In this document: positions 18,276-26,933 of the stretch, piece after piece
Layout of the letters: each line of letters opens with the position of its first letter
Position numbering within the stretch: the first letter of the stretch is position 1
Source of the DNA: a virus
Reading direction: 5' to 3' (one strand)
IMG/VR virus record: IMGVR_UViG_3300032073_004529
Span: 1 to 42,529 of that record
Length of the DNA: 42,529 nt
Translations under genes and position numbers: made by a program
Notes under the pieces: generated by a model
Seen by the model: only the letters and a program-made list of their open reading frames with translations
What the model was told of the DNA's origin: nothing
Database searches by the model: none

Positions 18276-21200
18276 TTAAGGTGTACAAGTTGTACAGTTT
18301 AAGTGAGTAGAAACAACTGTTATTGAAGTAATGTCTAATCCAACAACCAATTGACTTAATACAGTTATACATCTATCTTGTCCAGTTAACCAATCGTCAG
18401 ATCCACCAGGTAAAAAACTTGGTCCTGTATTAGTTAATTTGTAAACATTTCCTGGAATAACAGCTACTGTAGCACCAAATTCTACATCATATTCATAACC
18501 TGATGAACAGTCAGCCACTCTAAATTGTGTAGATAAAACTTCACATCCTGCTATAATTGCTGGGTTTGTAAAATCAAATATTGCAACTCCTAGTGAATAT
18601 CCTATTATATGAAAATGTTGATCAAGCCCCGTACTATTATCTGCAGCTAAAGTAACATATGTTGTATCTACTGCTGGATAAGGAGCAATTCCAGTATATT
18701 CTATTAATCCAGCAGTACCAGAATTACATCTTATTACTTCGTATAAAATTGTTCCGGTAGGTGTTGCAGGAAATGTACCACTAATATCTTGAGCTGCCAG
18801 TGTAAGCTGTGTTAAAAACGGAGCGTTATTACCAGCGGCTATATCTGTTAATGTATTTGTTTTTAACAAGTTATCTAAATACACCATAAACCCATATGTA
18901 TACAGTGGTATTAATGTATTACCACCTGTTGTTGTAGCTCCAGAATACGGGTTTGTTGCTGATGGCACAAGACCTTGTAATAAATACCCAGTAACATCTA
19001 CAGCTGTTTTAATACCATATTGATTTGGTGGAATCATACTACCAACATAAGAAGCTAAAGACTGTAGTATAGAAGCAGCATCTGCTGATCCAGAATACTG
19101 TGTAGTAAGTGGGTAATAAACAGCACTAAATCCATCAGGGTATTGACCTCTAGTTATACCAAGGGAGGTAGCCCAGGTTGATGTGTTAGTTCCATTTTTT
19201 GCATCATACAAAGCATCAAAATCATCTTTATAATCAGTTCTCGGCTGAACAGTTAATCCAGAGCCAAAGCCTGAAGCTAATGTTGCATCATGGTAAACAC
19301 CATCTGAGTCATTACTAAAAACTAAAACTAAAACACCATTTTTATATATAGGTGCTCCTCCAGTCCATGACGATGGCAATACTTCTAAAGCTGTATAAGC
19401 ACCACCTGCTAAAGTAACACTTGCCCCGTCATCTACTATAGCTTTTTGGTACCCTAGCCATCTTTTATCATTTACAGGAATAAAATAAGCCGTTCCAGTA
19501 TATCCCCATTCAACAAACCATTTAGTTGTTAATATTGATATTCCTGATTTTATATCTGCCGCCTCTCCAGAGCTATATACATTTGAATCAACAAAAACAA
19601 ATATTGGTTGATCTTGGTAATTTATTTTTACCTTACCTGGTTTTATTTGTATTTGAACTGTAGCTGTTAAACTTTCACAATCTCCAACAACTTGAGGGAT
19701 AATCTCAACTGCAAATGTATCAGCATAACTATTTGATGCAATTAAATGAGTATATGTAAATGAGTTACTACCTGTAGTTGATTGAACTAATGTACCATTA
19801 GTTGTTGGTGTAGAAACATTCATTAATGGTATACCATTACCTAATACATAAGGAAGCTCTATAGTTGTTGAATTGCCCTCTAAACAATAAACTGTAATTT
19901 GTTCTGTTAATATAAATGCAGGGCAAGCGCAACATTCAACTACTGTTGTAACTCCTGACAATTGATTCCAACCGGCATAAACATAAAATGTAATTCCATC
20001 TCTAGTATATTTTCTTATATAAAACCAATAAGAATCTATTCCACCAGAAAATACTGTATATGTAACAGTACCACATTCAAGATATTGTTGAGCTACCTGA
20101 ACACCAGCAGGGCATGAATTAGCAATAGAATCATACTGGCAATCACTGGGACTTTGAATAAACTGCCATTGGTTAGTAATAAAATCATACTTTATAATTA
20201 CATACTCACTTGTACTTGTAGTGCAATCTGTTTGCAGTCTTAAATAAAGTATTCCGGAAGTAACTCCTGTTGCATACACCAAGCCTGCACCTGGAGCTAT
20301 TGTTGAGGGTAAAAAATAATTAATCCCATCTACACTATAATCTATAATTATATTAGTACCTGGTGCTAGCCCATAAGCAGCATCATATGTAACATCTCCA
20401 GTTAACTCATTAATAGAATAATTGCTAAATATTGGAGCATAACAAGTTGGTATAGCGGGTGCTCCTGCAACTATAACTTTATCATCTGGATTATAATGAT
20501 AAGAGGTTTGAACTCCACCACTGTCTGTGTAACCTAAATAAATGTCATTAGAACCTGCAGCTCCTGCAGTTGTTGTGCTAAAATTATCACAATTAATTCC
20601 ATTTGTTGCAAATAAAATAGGTGTACAAATTTTAGGAACACCATTACTTGTAACTGTTACTACAACATTATAATTTGTGCCTGAAGATAATGAATTAAAT
20701 ATTTTAGTTATAGTATAACCAGGAGAATTAATTGTTGTTGTTGAAGCTATTGCAGAAGTTGATGCATCTACAATATCTATTTTATAAGAAACTCCTGGTC
20801 CTAAAACATTAGTAAAAGACACCGTTGCCTGATCTTCAGTTATAGCAGAAACAGAAATATCATTAGGGCAAACTGTTTCTAACGGTATTACAATAGATTG
20901 TTTTTCTTGACATTGATTTGTACCGTCTGTTGCACAAAAATCTACTTGAACAGTAATAGAGTTATTTACATTTACTGTAGTTAAATTAACTTGTGCGCCT
21001 AAGGGACTGTTTTGTAATTGAGATATATTTATTCCTTGGTTTATTTCATTACCTAATGAATCAATAATCTTTACATTGGATGAGCCCCCACAATCAGAAT
21101 AAGAAGCAGGCCAAGATGTAGAGGTAAAATTTAAATTTAATGTTACAGGGATTCCAGAACCATCTGTTATTACATTATATGTGAATCCATTATTTAACCC

Positions 21201-22079
21201 AGAACATCCCGTGTCAACAAAGTTTTCTTTTATATCTTTTACTGCACTATATAAATCATTAAGAACAATCCATTGGTCTTTGTTAGATTGAGATAAATTT
21301 TCTGGTGCATTTATCCAGTCGCTTAAAGAACCATATGTACCAACTGCTGAAAGCCTTTCTGTTGTACCAAGAACTCCTTGCAATGCAATAGCGTTATAAA
21401 TATCTTGTGGTGAACCAACACTAGTTTTAAATGAGCAGTAGTCTTTTTCTATTGCTAATAACAGTGTAGAAACACCAACTAAATCTCCAGGAAATAAACA
21501 AGTTGATACTACTTCTGTAATTACATTTTTCTGAGGGACACAAGGGAGAACACAATTTTCTAATATACCTATCCTAGTTTCAAAGTTTTCTATTGCTGCA
21601 TTTATTAATACCACACTACTTTGTATACCACAAATCTCATTTGCTAAATAAACTACAAATTCATTAATAGGAAGCTCAGTAACTGGATTGCCAAATTCAT
21701 CAGGATAATATAAACATTTAGGCAAAAGTAAATTGCCATCTGCTGCCACCCTTTTTGATGTTGTGTTTAATGTTGTTGATGTTCCAGTTGTTGATTCACA
21801 TGCCTGAATTATAATACCATTTAAAACATCAACTAAATTTGTAGGGTCAGGAACATTTGCAGGTGGAATACAATTTAAGTCTAACCCTGTTAAATCTGGG
21901 TTGCATTCACAAGTTGCATCTATTAATGCACAAAGCTCTGTAGCTAATTTCCCTACTACATCACTTATTGTATCACCATTACATAAATTAATACATTCTA
22001 TATCTGGACCTTGCCATATAACACAGTTAGATGAAACTGGTGTGCAAGGCATATTTTTTCCATTGTCTGTTGGTAACAT
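18276..22079 (-). CDS. Large fibre-like adhesin with Fn3 and VWA-like segments
   Basis: This 1267-aa protein is rich in Ser, Thr, Asn and Gly and probably mostly beta structure. The N-terminal 250 residues contain repeated Cys and helix units such as NGDTISDVVGKLATELCALI and a later LVDVLNGIIIQAC, typical of Bacteroidota phage fibre proteins. A fibronectin III-like domain lies at about 403-495. Near residue 826 the segment QPIFVFVDSNVYSSGEAADI, followed later by VLVLVFSNDSDG, resembles a von Willebrand A fold with a partial metal site. There are no signal or transmembrane segments. It precedes the Cys-rich 187-aa protein by 11 bases. I infer a host-binding tail or head fibre. Family identity is not certain, and the VWA call is weaker than those in the 2553-aa protein. 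Confidence 0.7.
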   Translation of the reverse strand: MLPTDNGKNMPCTPVSSNCVIWQGPDIECINLCNGDTISDVVGKLATELCALIDATCECNPDLTGLDLNCIPPANVPDPTNLVDVLNGIIIQACESTTGTSTTLNTTSKRVAADGNLLLPKCLYYPDEFGNPVTELPINEFVVYLANEICGIQSSVVLINAAIENFETRIGILENCVLPCVPQKNVITEVVSTCLFPGDLVGVSTLLLAIEKDYCSFKTSVGSPQDIYNAIALQGVLGTTERLSAVGTYGSLSDWINAPENLSQSNKDQWIVLNDLYSAVKDIKENFVDTGCSGLNNGFTYNVITDGSGIPVTLNLNFTSTSWPASYSDCGGSSNVKIIDSLGNEINQGINISQLQNSPLGAQVNLTTVNVNNSITVQVDFCATDGTNQCQEKQSIVIPLETVCPNDISVSAITEDQATVSFTNVLGPGVSYKIDIVDASTSAIASTTTINSPGYTITKIFNSLSSGTNYNVVVTVTSNGVPKICTPILFATNGINCDNFSTTTAGAAGSNDIYLGYTDSGGVQTSYHYNPDDKVIVAGAPAIPTCYAPIFSNYSINELTGDVTYDAAYGLAPGTNIIIDYSVDGINYFLPSTIAPGAGLVYATGVTSGILYLRLQTDCTTSTSEYVIIKYDFITNQWQFIQSPSDCQYDSIANSCPAGVQVAQQYLECGTVTYTVFSGGIDSYWFYIRKYTRDGITFYVYAGWNQLSGVTTVVECCACPAFILTEQITVYCLEGNSTTIELPYVLGNGIPLMNVSTPTTNGTLVQSTTGSNSFTYTHLIASNSYADTFAVEIIPQVVGDCESLTATVQIQIKPGKVKINYQDQPIFVFVDSNVYSSGEAADIKSGISILTTKWFVEWGYTGTAYFIPVNDKRWLGYQKAIVDDGASVTLAGGAYTALEVLPSSWTGGAPIYKNGVLVLVFSNDSDGVYHDATLASGFGSGLTVQPRTDYKDDFDALYDAKNGTNTSTWATSLGITRGQYPDGFSAVYYPLTTQYSGSADAASILQSLASYVGSMIPPNQYGIKTAVDVTGYLLQGLVPSATNPYSGATTTGGNTLIPLYTYGFMVYLDNLLKTNTLTDIAAGNNAPFLTQLTLAAQDISGTFPATPTGTILYEVIRCNSGTAGLIEYTGIAPYPAVDTTYVTLAADNSTGLDQHFHIIGYSLGVAIFDFTNPAIIAGCEVLSTQFRVADCSSGYEYDVEFGATVAVIPGNVYKLTNTGPSFLPGGSDDWLTGQDRCITVLSQLVVGLDITSITVVSTHLNCTTCTP

Positions 22080-22122
22080 GTTTTTTTATTTATGTGTTAT
22101 ATTTATAACAAAACTTTATTAA

Positions 22123-22368
22123 TTAAGGTGTAATACTTGTTGGTAAAGTCCACTCTTCAGGAGTTAAAAATATTTTAATTTCTTCATGAGTGTATTCAAG
22201 ATAAGTTGACAACTCAGGATAATTATTAGTGTCTCCAGAAGGCAATTTAATAAGACCTTGCTTTCCATCTTCTCTTAATCTTTTAAGAGATGTTTCAACA
22301 GCATAACTTAATATTGTAGCTAAGTTTGGATCTGTTGCACTTATTATGAAATATCTATTATTAGCCAT
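22123..22368 (-). CDS. Hypothetical protein in fibre operon
   Basis: This 81-aa protein starts MANNRYFIISATDPNLATIL and contains ETSLKRLREDGKQGLIKLP followed by an acidic C-terminus. I do not recognise it. It is soluble, with a predicted beta strand, a central amphipathic helix and no Cys. The gene starts 3 bases after the LamG-like gene and is followed 44 bases later by the large fibre gene. It may be a fibre chaperone or a small virion protein, on position alone. Confidence 0.6.
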   Translation of the reverse strand: MANNRYFIISATDPNLATILSYAVETSLKRLREDGKQGLIKLPSGDTNNYPELSTYLEYTHEEIKIFLTPEEWTLPTSITP

Positions 22369-22370
22369 AA

Positions 22371-23402
22371 TTATTCAGGACATATATTTAGTAAATCAAC
22401 TTGTTCCATATTATTGGTTTCAAATATAACACTTTTTACAGACTCTGGTATCTCATAGTTAGATGTTAATGAATTCCATGTTGAATTATACATTTGAATA
22501 TCCAATTCTAAACTTGCAGCTTGCACAGGTGTAGGCAACCTAACTCCTAAATTATATTCAGCAAGAACTTCTGCCGGGGTTAATATTGTACTCCACCCCC
22601 TTATAGAATGACCTATAAACTCTCCCCACCATTGTCTTTTATCTAAAGGATCTTCAATAGCAGCTATTTGATAAGGAGTTGACAATGTATGTATAGTAGA
22701 TGATAGAGAGTTTTGGTATACAAAAGATGCAATTAAAACACCATTTATATATGTTTTTGTAGTAAACGCATCTAAACCATCTGAAGTCCAAGTTATATTA
22801 TACCAGCCTCCAACTATAAAGTTGTACGGTGTAAAGGTAAATAAAGAGTTTGTAAATCCTCCTGTTCCTGTTAATCCATAGTATAAATAATTATTAGACG
22901 GAATAAATCCTGTTCTAAACCCTATTCCTGTAGGTCTGCTATACTTAGAAAAAAATGGCAATTCTTGTGGTACACCTGGTTGTGGAGGAGCTGGCTGTTT
23001 ATATTGAAACCAAAATGAAAAACTATGACCTTTATTATAATCAATAAAGTCATAAAATGTTGGGCTTGCAGATGTAAATTCTGCCCATTCATCTATTCCA
23101 TCAAAATCTAAGCTTCTGCATAATACAGGGTCTATAACCGGTATATTATCAGGAGGTGTTGGAATTGGCTGAACAGGTAAGTCGTCACAATCTAAAACAG
23201 TTATGTGTAAATTTTCTGTTGGTGTAAGATTGTCATCATGAGCTTTTTGCTCCTGGTAATCACAAAGGTATTTCTTTAGTTTAATTTCATCAATCTCTAC
23301 ATCACAACAAGGTGTAAGGCCAAATCTTTTTGTTTGAAAATCCTTATATACCAAATTTGCAAATCTTTGCTCTGTATTAATTTTGTTTTCTAAACTAAAC
23401 AT
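22371..23402 (-). CDS. LamG/concanavalin A-like domain virion protein
   Basis: This 343-aa protein has an N-terminal helical and Cys-containing region (1-75) and a Pro-rich linker near 76-92. A concanavalin A-like/LamG jelly-roll domain follows at about 93-300. Its start CRSLDFDGIDEWAEF, the strand pair KGHSFSFWFQ, the central GWYNITWTSDGLD and the closing IRGWSTILTPAEVLAEYNLG all match that fold. Such domains commonly bind carbohydrate on phage appendages. The gene sits between the 49-aa Cys-rich gene and the 81-aa gene in the decoration/fibre block. I infer a glycan-binding decoration or fibre subunit. Confidence 0.8.
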   Translation of the reverse strand: MFSLENKINTEQRFANLVYKDFQTKRFGLTPCCDVEIDEIKLKKYLCDYQEQKAHDDNLTPTENLHITVLDCDDLPVQPIPTPPDNIPVIDPVLCRSLDFDGIDEWAEFTSASPTFYDFIDYNKGHSFSFWFQYKQPAPPQPGVPQELPFFSKYSRPTGIGFRTGFIPSNNYLYYGLTGTGGFTNSLFTFTPYNFIVGGWYNITWTSDGLDAFTTKTYINGVLIASFVYQNSLSSTIHTLSTPYQIAAIEDPLDKRQWWGEFIGHSIRGWSTILTPAEVLAEYNLGVRLPTPVQAASLELDIQMYNSTWNSLTSNYEIPESVKSVIFETNNMEQVDLLNICPE

Positions 23403-23439
23403 TATATAATCCTTTTGTTTGCTTTTTGTATTGCTTGTG

Positions 23440-23589
23440 TTAAAGTGTCCAGTTTCCTAACTACTTTTTTTTTACATTAGATTTACTTAAACATGATTTA
23501 TGAACTGTTTCACCTTTTGAATTTCTTGTTTTCTGACACCCACATGTTATTGCCCTATTACAATAACTGCACTTAGTATGACTTGCCAT
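23440..23589 (-). CDS. Tiny Cys/His zinc-binding-like protein
   Basis: This 49-aa protein is encoded by an ATG at 23589 and a TAA at 23440. Its sequence starts MASHTKCSYCNRAITCGCQK and continues to a VHKSC motif. Cys at residues 7, 10, 16, 18 and 33, with His at 4 and 30, form a plausible zinc-binding knuckle. The gene is preceded by the AAAACCAACA leader element at 23595-23604, which supports it as a real gene. It lies between the 184-aa and LamG-like genes. I recall similar small Cys-rich proteins in Bacteroidota phage structural regions, but cannot name a family. The role is unknown. Confidence 0.75.
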
Positions 23590-23594
23590 AATTT

Positions 23595-23604
23595 TGTTGG
23601 TTTT
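23595..23604 (-). promoter_or_regulatory. AAAACCAACA leader element (49-aa gene)
   Basis: AAAACCAACA lies 5 bases upstream of the ATG at 23589. The same 10-mer precedes three other genes here (starts at 27950, 31104 and 37100). No Shine-Dalgarno sequence is present, so the element may support translation initiation. Confidence 0.55.
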
Positions 23605-24159
23605 TTATACGCAAACACCATATGTACAGGATATTTTATGTAGCCTTTTATAAGCATAGTTATATAAATCCATGCCTTTAGACGGGCTTCTACAATACTC
23701 TACATTTGATATTGCAGCATCAATAAGAAGTTTTATATACTCAAGTTCATTTATGAGGTCCTTTCTTTCGCTATGTGGCTCACAGTCATTTATGTTTATA
23801 TCACACAATACCTGATAATATAGGTTTGTTATGTTAGTAACTCTTAAATGGTTGTATTCTACATATACTTTATCGTTAGGAGCTACACTATACCTTAGTA
23901 TGTAAACTCCATCTGGTATTGCACCTAATGTATTTCCGCAGTCATCTAACTGAAGACTTAAATCACATGCAGTTATATTTATAGAAAATCCTTCTTGTAA
24001 TTTAAACAAGATAGGAGAATTATACCCAGGAGGAGTTATTAATAACTCTGGACAATCAACAGGCAAGTTAGTAGTATATACGCTTGTATCTGTTATAGTC
24101 ATTAGTCCACAATTGGTATTAAGTGGAACCTCTAAACTTAAAATGTGCTTTTCTGCCAT
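23605..24159 (-). CDS. Conserved virion-operon protein
   Basis: This 184-aa protein has a beta-rich first 115 residues (HILSLEVPLNTNCGLMTITD, then IPDGVYILRYSVAPND) and a helical C-terminus containing VEYCRSPSKGMDLYNYAYKR. I associate this C-terminal pattern with a conserved protein of Bacteroidota phage structural operons, but no function is known to me. Ten or so Cys residues are spread along the chain. It follows a terminator-like hairpin after the 505-aa gene and is itself followed 15 bases later by the tiny Cys-rich gene. A structural or assembly role is inferred. Confidence 0.65.
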   Translation of the reverse strand: MAEKHILSLEVPLNTNCGLMTITDTSVYTTNLPVDCPELLITPPGYNSPILFKLQEGFSINITACDLSLQLDDCGNTLGAIPDGVYILRYSVAPNDKVYVEYNHLRVTNITNLYYQVLCDININDCEPHSERKDLINELEYIKLLIDAAISNVEYCRSPSKGMDLYNYAYKRLHKISCTYGVCV

Positions 24160-24165
24160 AGCTAA

Positions 24166-24203
24166 AAGGAAAAAGAAAAGGCAAGAAAATTCTCACCTTT
24201 TCT
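24166..24203 (-). terminator. Probable intrinsic terminator after the 505-aa gene
   Basis: On the minus strand AGAAAAGG pairs with CCTTTTCT (24196-24203 and 24174-24181). The loop is 14 bases, and CTTTTTCCTTTT follows. The stem is AU-rich and the T-tract is interrupted, so it may be partial and allow read-through to the gene starting at 24159. Confidence 0.65.
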
Positions 24204-24211
24204 AATTATTA

Positions 24212-25729
24212 TTATAATTGATCTATACCCAATGGATCAAATGTTATTGGGTTACCATAAGGACTATTACATAAAGTTGCAATATCACCAAACAATGCAT
24301 CCATATCAGTAATGATAGGATTTGTAACACCAGCTACCAAACAAGGAACAAAAAACTGATACACATATTGATCATTGTCAAATGTTCCAGTAGGATTGCT
24401 TAGTCTTGGAATACTATGCTGCAAGTAGTACACTTTATACAAAGCGTTTCTTGTAACAGCAGCTTTAATAGCGTCAAACCCTTCAATTTCTCTGATCCTT
24501 ACAGAATCAACAGAACCTTGATGGTACGGACTTTGAAGATATCTTTCATGTAGTAAAATATCTCTAAGTACAGTCTCGCCATGAGTTTGTGCCATAACGC
24601 CTTGAGTTGTTGTAACTACTCCGCAGTCATTACAAGGATTGCCAGTTTCGTCAAGAACAGAACCTATTAATTGTACAGGCTCCATTTCATAATGGTCTCT
24701 GGTATCAAATGAACAATCTCCAAACTGAGTATCAGCATAAGAACCAACAAATGTAACAGAAGCAGTAACACCGTCAGTAACAGGGTCAGTTGAAGCTGTG
24801 TAGGTGCCATCAAGAATTTCTGCTATACTAAATGTTCCGCTTCCATCAGTTGTTAAAACAACTGTTACTGTAAAGCCAGCAGCAGTGGGATCTGCAACAG
24901 AAACATTAGTAGTTGCTTTTGCCCCAACTGTGTATCCAGAACCAGCTGCTAATACTGTGAATGTAGCAACAGCACCACCACCACCAATAGTATCAACTCT
25001 TACAACTGCTAAACTTGCTCCAGTATCAACTGTAACAATATCCCCAATTGTATAATCTGTTCCACCCGCTCCAAGTGTTGATGTTACATCTACACCATCC
25101 AGACCAGCCGTTGTAATTACAGTAATGCCAGCAAGTGCACCACCCCATTGTTGTTCTTGAACAAATGGTGTAATGATAGGATCTTCAAGAAGCATACCGG
25201 CAGCTTTAGCAAGAGCTACAGCAGGGTCAAGAAAATCTTGCCCTTCAATACAGCAAATACCTGGAACTGCATTTACAGCCGCTGAACCTGAACTATCACC
25301 AAGAGCGTAAGCATTATGGTTTAAAAAGCGGAGTGCAGGAGAACCTTTTACATCAAGTCTAATGAAAAGGTTTTCACCACATGGAGCACATGTTTCAGCT
25401 ACATCTATAGTTACAGTAGCAGCCTGTGCATCTTGGCATACAGAAGACCAAAGTCTTGTGATATATCTAGGGTTAATACCTTTGGTTTTTACAGACTCTT
25501 GATATCCACCGTGAGTACCAATTTTGTCATTAGGCATAAAACTACCCTGTGCAAAATATAACAAGTTTTTTGCTACTGCAGCTGCAGGAAATGCTGATGG
25601 GTCAACTGCTGTCCAGTCACCTTGTGCAATTCCCAACTCACCAGCCGCAAGGTCTTGTGTTGGAAGAGCAGATCCAGCAAGTGAATCCACTAGAAAGCTT
25701 TTACAAAAAGCATGATTAAAATAAGCCAT
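24212..25729 (-). CDS. Major virion structural protein, family not recognised
   Basis: This 505-aa protein starts MAYFNHAFCKSFLVDSLAGS and continues with LPTQDLAAGELGI. It has a composition rich in Gly, Ala, Thr and Asp and low in Lys, unlike its neighbours, as expected of an abundant structural protein. Residues about 195-325 form a Gly/Thr/Val-rich beta insertion with repeats of the type TDYTIGDIVTVD and GSGYTVGAKATT. Paired Cys occur in CAPCGE, GICCIE and CNDCG. It is preceded by 55 bases of AT-rich leader and followed by a terminator-like hairpin, so it may be expressed at a high level. It could be a tail tube, sheath or capsid auxiliary protein; I cannot choose from sequence alone. Confidence 0.65.
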   Translation of the reverse strand: MAYFNHAFCKSFLVDSLAGSALPTQDLAAGELGIAQGDWTAVDPSAFPAAAVAKNLLYFAQGSFMPNDKIGTHGGYQESVKTKGINPRYITRLWSSVCQDAQAATVTIDVAETCAPCGENLFIRLDVKGSPALRFLNHNAYALGDSSGSAAVNAVPGICCIEGQDFLDPAVALAKAAGMLLEDPIITPFVQEQQWGGALAGITVITTAGLDGVDVTSTLGAGGTDYTIGDIVTVDTGASLAVVRVDTIGGGGAVATFTVLAAGSGYTVGAKATTNVSVADPTAAGFTVTVVLTTDGSGTFSIAEILDGTYTASTDPVTDGVTASVTFVGSYADTQFGDCSFDTRDHYEMEPVQLIGSVLDETGNPCNDCGVVTTTQGVMAQTHGETVLRDILLHERYLQSPYHQGSVDSVRIREIEGFDAIKAAVTRNALYKVYYLQHSIPRLSNPTGTFDNDQYVYQFFVPCLVAGVTNPIITDMDALFGDIATLCNSPYGNPITFDPLGIDQL

Positions 25730-25784
25730 TTTAAATAAATTTTAGAAATAAATAAATAATATAAATAATATAATTCTTTTTTTA

Positions 25785-26216
25785 TTAACTCAGAAATAAA
25801 AGCTTATATTTTACTGAATTAATTAAGTCTTTCACTAAATCAAGTTGATTTGTTATTTCAGAATAAGGCATTATTAATTGCAACTCTGAAATTGCACTAT
25901 GCATTTCTCTCATGTATTCTAATGCATGTTTAACATCATTTAAATAAATATAAGGTTTTGGATTACAATGCAATATAGATTCACAAGCTCCTTGAAACCC
26001 TTCTGCAATGCCATCTGCCAACTTTGGTAATGATTCATACATTTGACCTAGTGCCATATGCTGCGCATATGAACCAGGGCCTGTAACTTTTAAATGCAAC
26101 TTATGAAAACTTGTTGCTGCATTCATTAATTCCTGAACTAGCATAGCCGTCATTTCATGAACCCTGTTAGGTCTTTGTAAAGTTTTGTCCTTTTGTTTTT
26201 TTAATGATCTCTCCAT
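25785..26216 (-). CDS. Dps/ferritin-like four-helix protein with intact ferroxidase spacing
   Basis: This 143-aa protein looks like a small member of the Dps/ferritin superfamily. Residues 37-46 read FHKLHLKVTG, matching the LHxxHWxVxG signature of Dps. His41, His53, Asp68 and Glu72 keep the exact Dps ferroxidase spacing (H-x11-H-x14-D-x3-E). The segment SYAQHMALGQMYESLPKLAD and then GIAEGFQG continue the match. Two further helices follow, giving a length slightly below typical Dps. Gly57 stands where Dps often has an acidic residue, so the site may be incomplete. The gene lies 2 bases after the connector gene and 55 bases before the 505-aa structural gene. Iron binding or a purely structural use of the fold are both possible. 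Confidence 0.7.
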   Translation of the reverse strand: MERSLKKQKDKTLQRPNRVHEMTAMLVQELMNAATSFHKLHLKVTGPGSYAQHMALGQMYESLPKLADGIAEGFQGACESILHCNPKPYIYLNDVKHALEYMREMHSAISELQLIMPYSEITNQLDLVKDLINSVKYKLLFLS

Positions 26217-26218
26217 TA

Positions 26219-26923
26219 TTAGTTATTTCTTTCAGCAGACTGTTGCTCTCTTTGCATTTGAATCATATTTTCAATATCTCCTGCAATTAAAGAAGCTGTC
26301 TCATCAATTATAAGTTCAACAATGTCATCTTTAAACTCACAAAGAACATCTGCCGTTGATGTTGTTGCAGTATAAGGATTTAATACACCAAGAAATTCAA
26401 TAAGTCTGGGTTTTCTATAGTATGTTAATACAGGCTCTACAATATTAAAGTCTCTTCTGTAAATTCTAATTGTATTACCAATCAAAGTACAGAATGTTTC
26501 ACCCCATTCAAAGTCTGGTCTTTTTAATTGATCTCTATATATGAGCTCAACATTTGCCTCTTCTGCTAAATAAACAGTCATTGACCTTGCCTCAGTGCAA
26601 CAATCATTATTTGCTTTAGTGCTAACTCTCTTATACTCTAAGTAAGTATTTATTGGAAAATTATCTGTTTGGAAATATCTTTCTTCTACATCTCCTGTTA
26701 AAGGTAGCTCTTCTAATAATATTTGTAAATCATCTACTCTTCTTTTAGATAGCTCATCACCTTCTTTATAGATGTTATTTCCATGCAGTTGTCTTCTAAC
26801 CCATTCTATTTGAGCTTTGTTAAAAGCTTCAAGAAATTGCCAATTTTCTATATTGTCAAAATCATTGCTAGAAAGTTTGTTAAGCCTCTGCTTTATTTTT
26901 ATTCTTAGAGTTTCATTTAGCAT
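26219..26923 (-). CDS. Head-tail connector/ring protein candidate
   Basis: This 234-aa protein opens with helices (MLNETLRIKIKQRLNKLSSN, then FLEAFNKAQIEWVRRQL). It then has a beta-rich middle (VYLAEEANVELIYRDQLKRP) and ends with VELIIDETASLIAGDIENM. That final acidic helical segment is typical of crAss-like ring and P22 gp4-like adaptor proteins encoded downstream of the capsid. It starts 10 bases after the 338-aa gene and ends 2 bases before the Dps-like gene. I infer that it docks below the portal. No catalytic motif is seen. Confidence 0.7.
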   Translation of the reverse strand: MLNETLRIKIKQRLNKLSSNDFDNIENWQFLEAFNKAQIEWVRRQLHGNNIYKEGDELSKRRVDDLQILLEELPLTGDVEERYFQTDNFPINTYLEYKRVSTKANNDCCTEARSMTVYLAEEANVELIYRDQLKRPDFEWGETFCTLIGNTIRIYRRDFNIVEPVLTYYRKPRLIEFLGVLNPYTATTSTADVLCEFKDDIVELIIDETASLIAGDIENMIQMQREQQSAERNN

Positions 26924-26933
26924 TGCCTATAAT

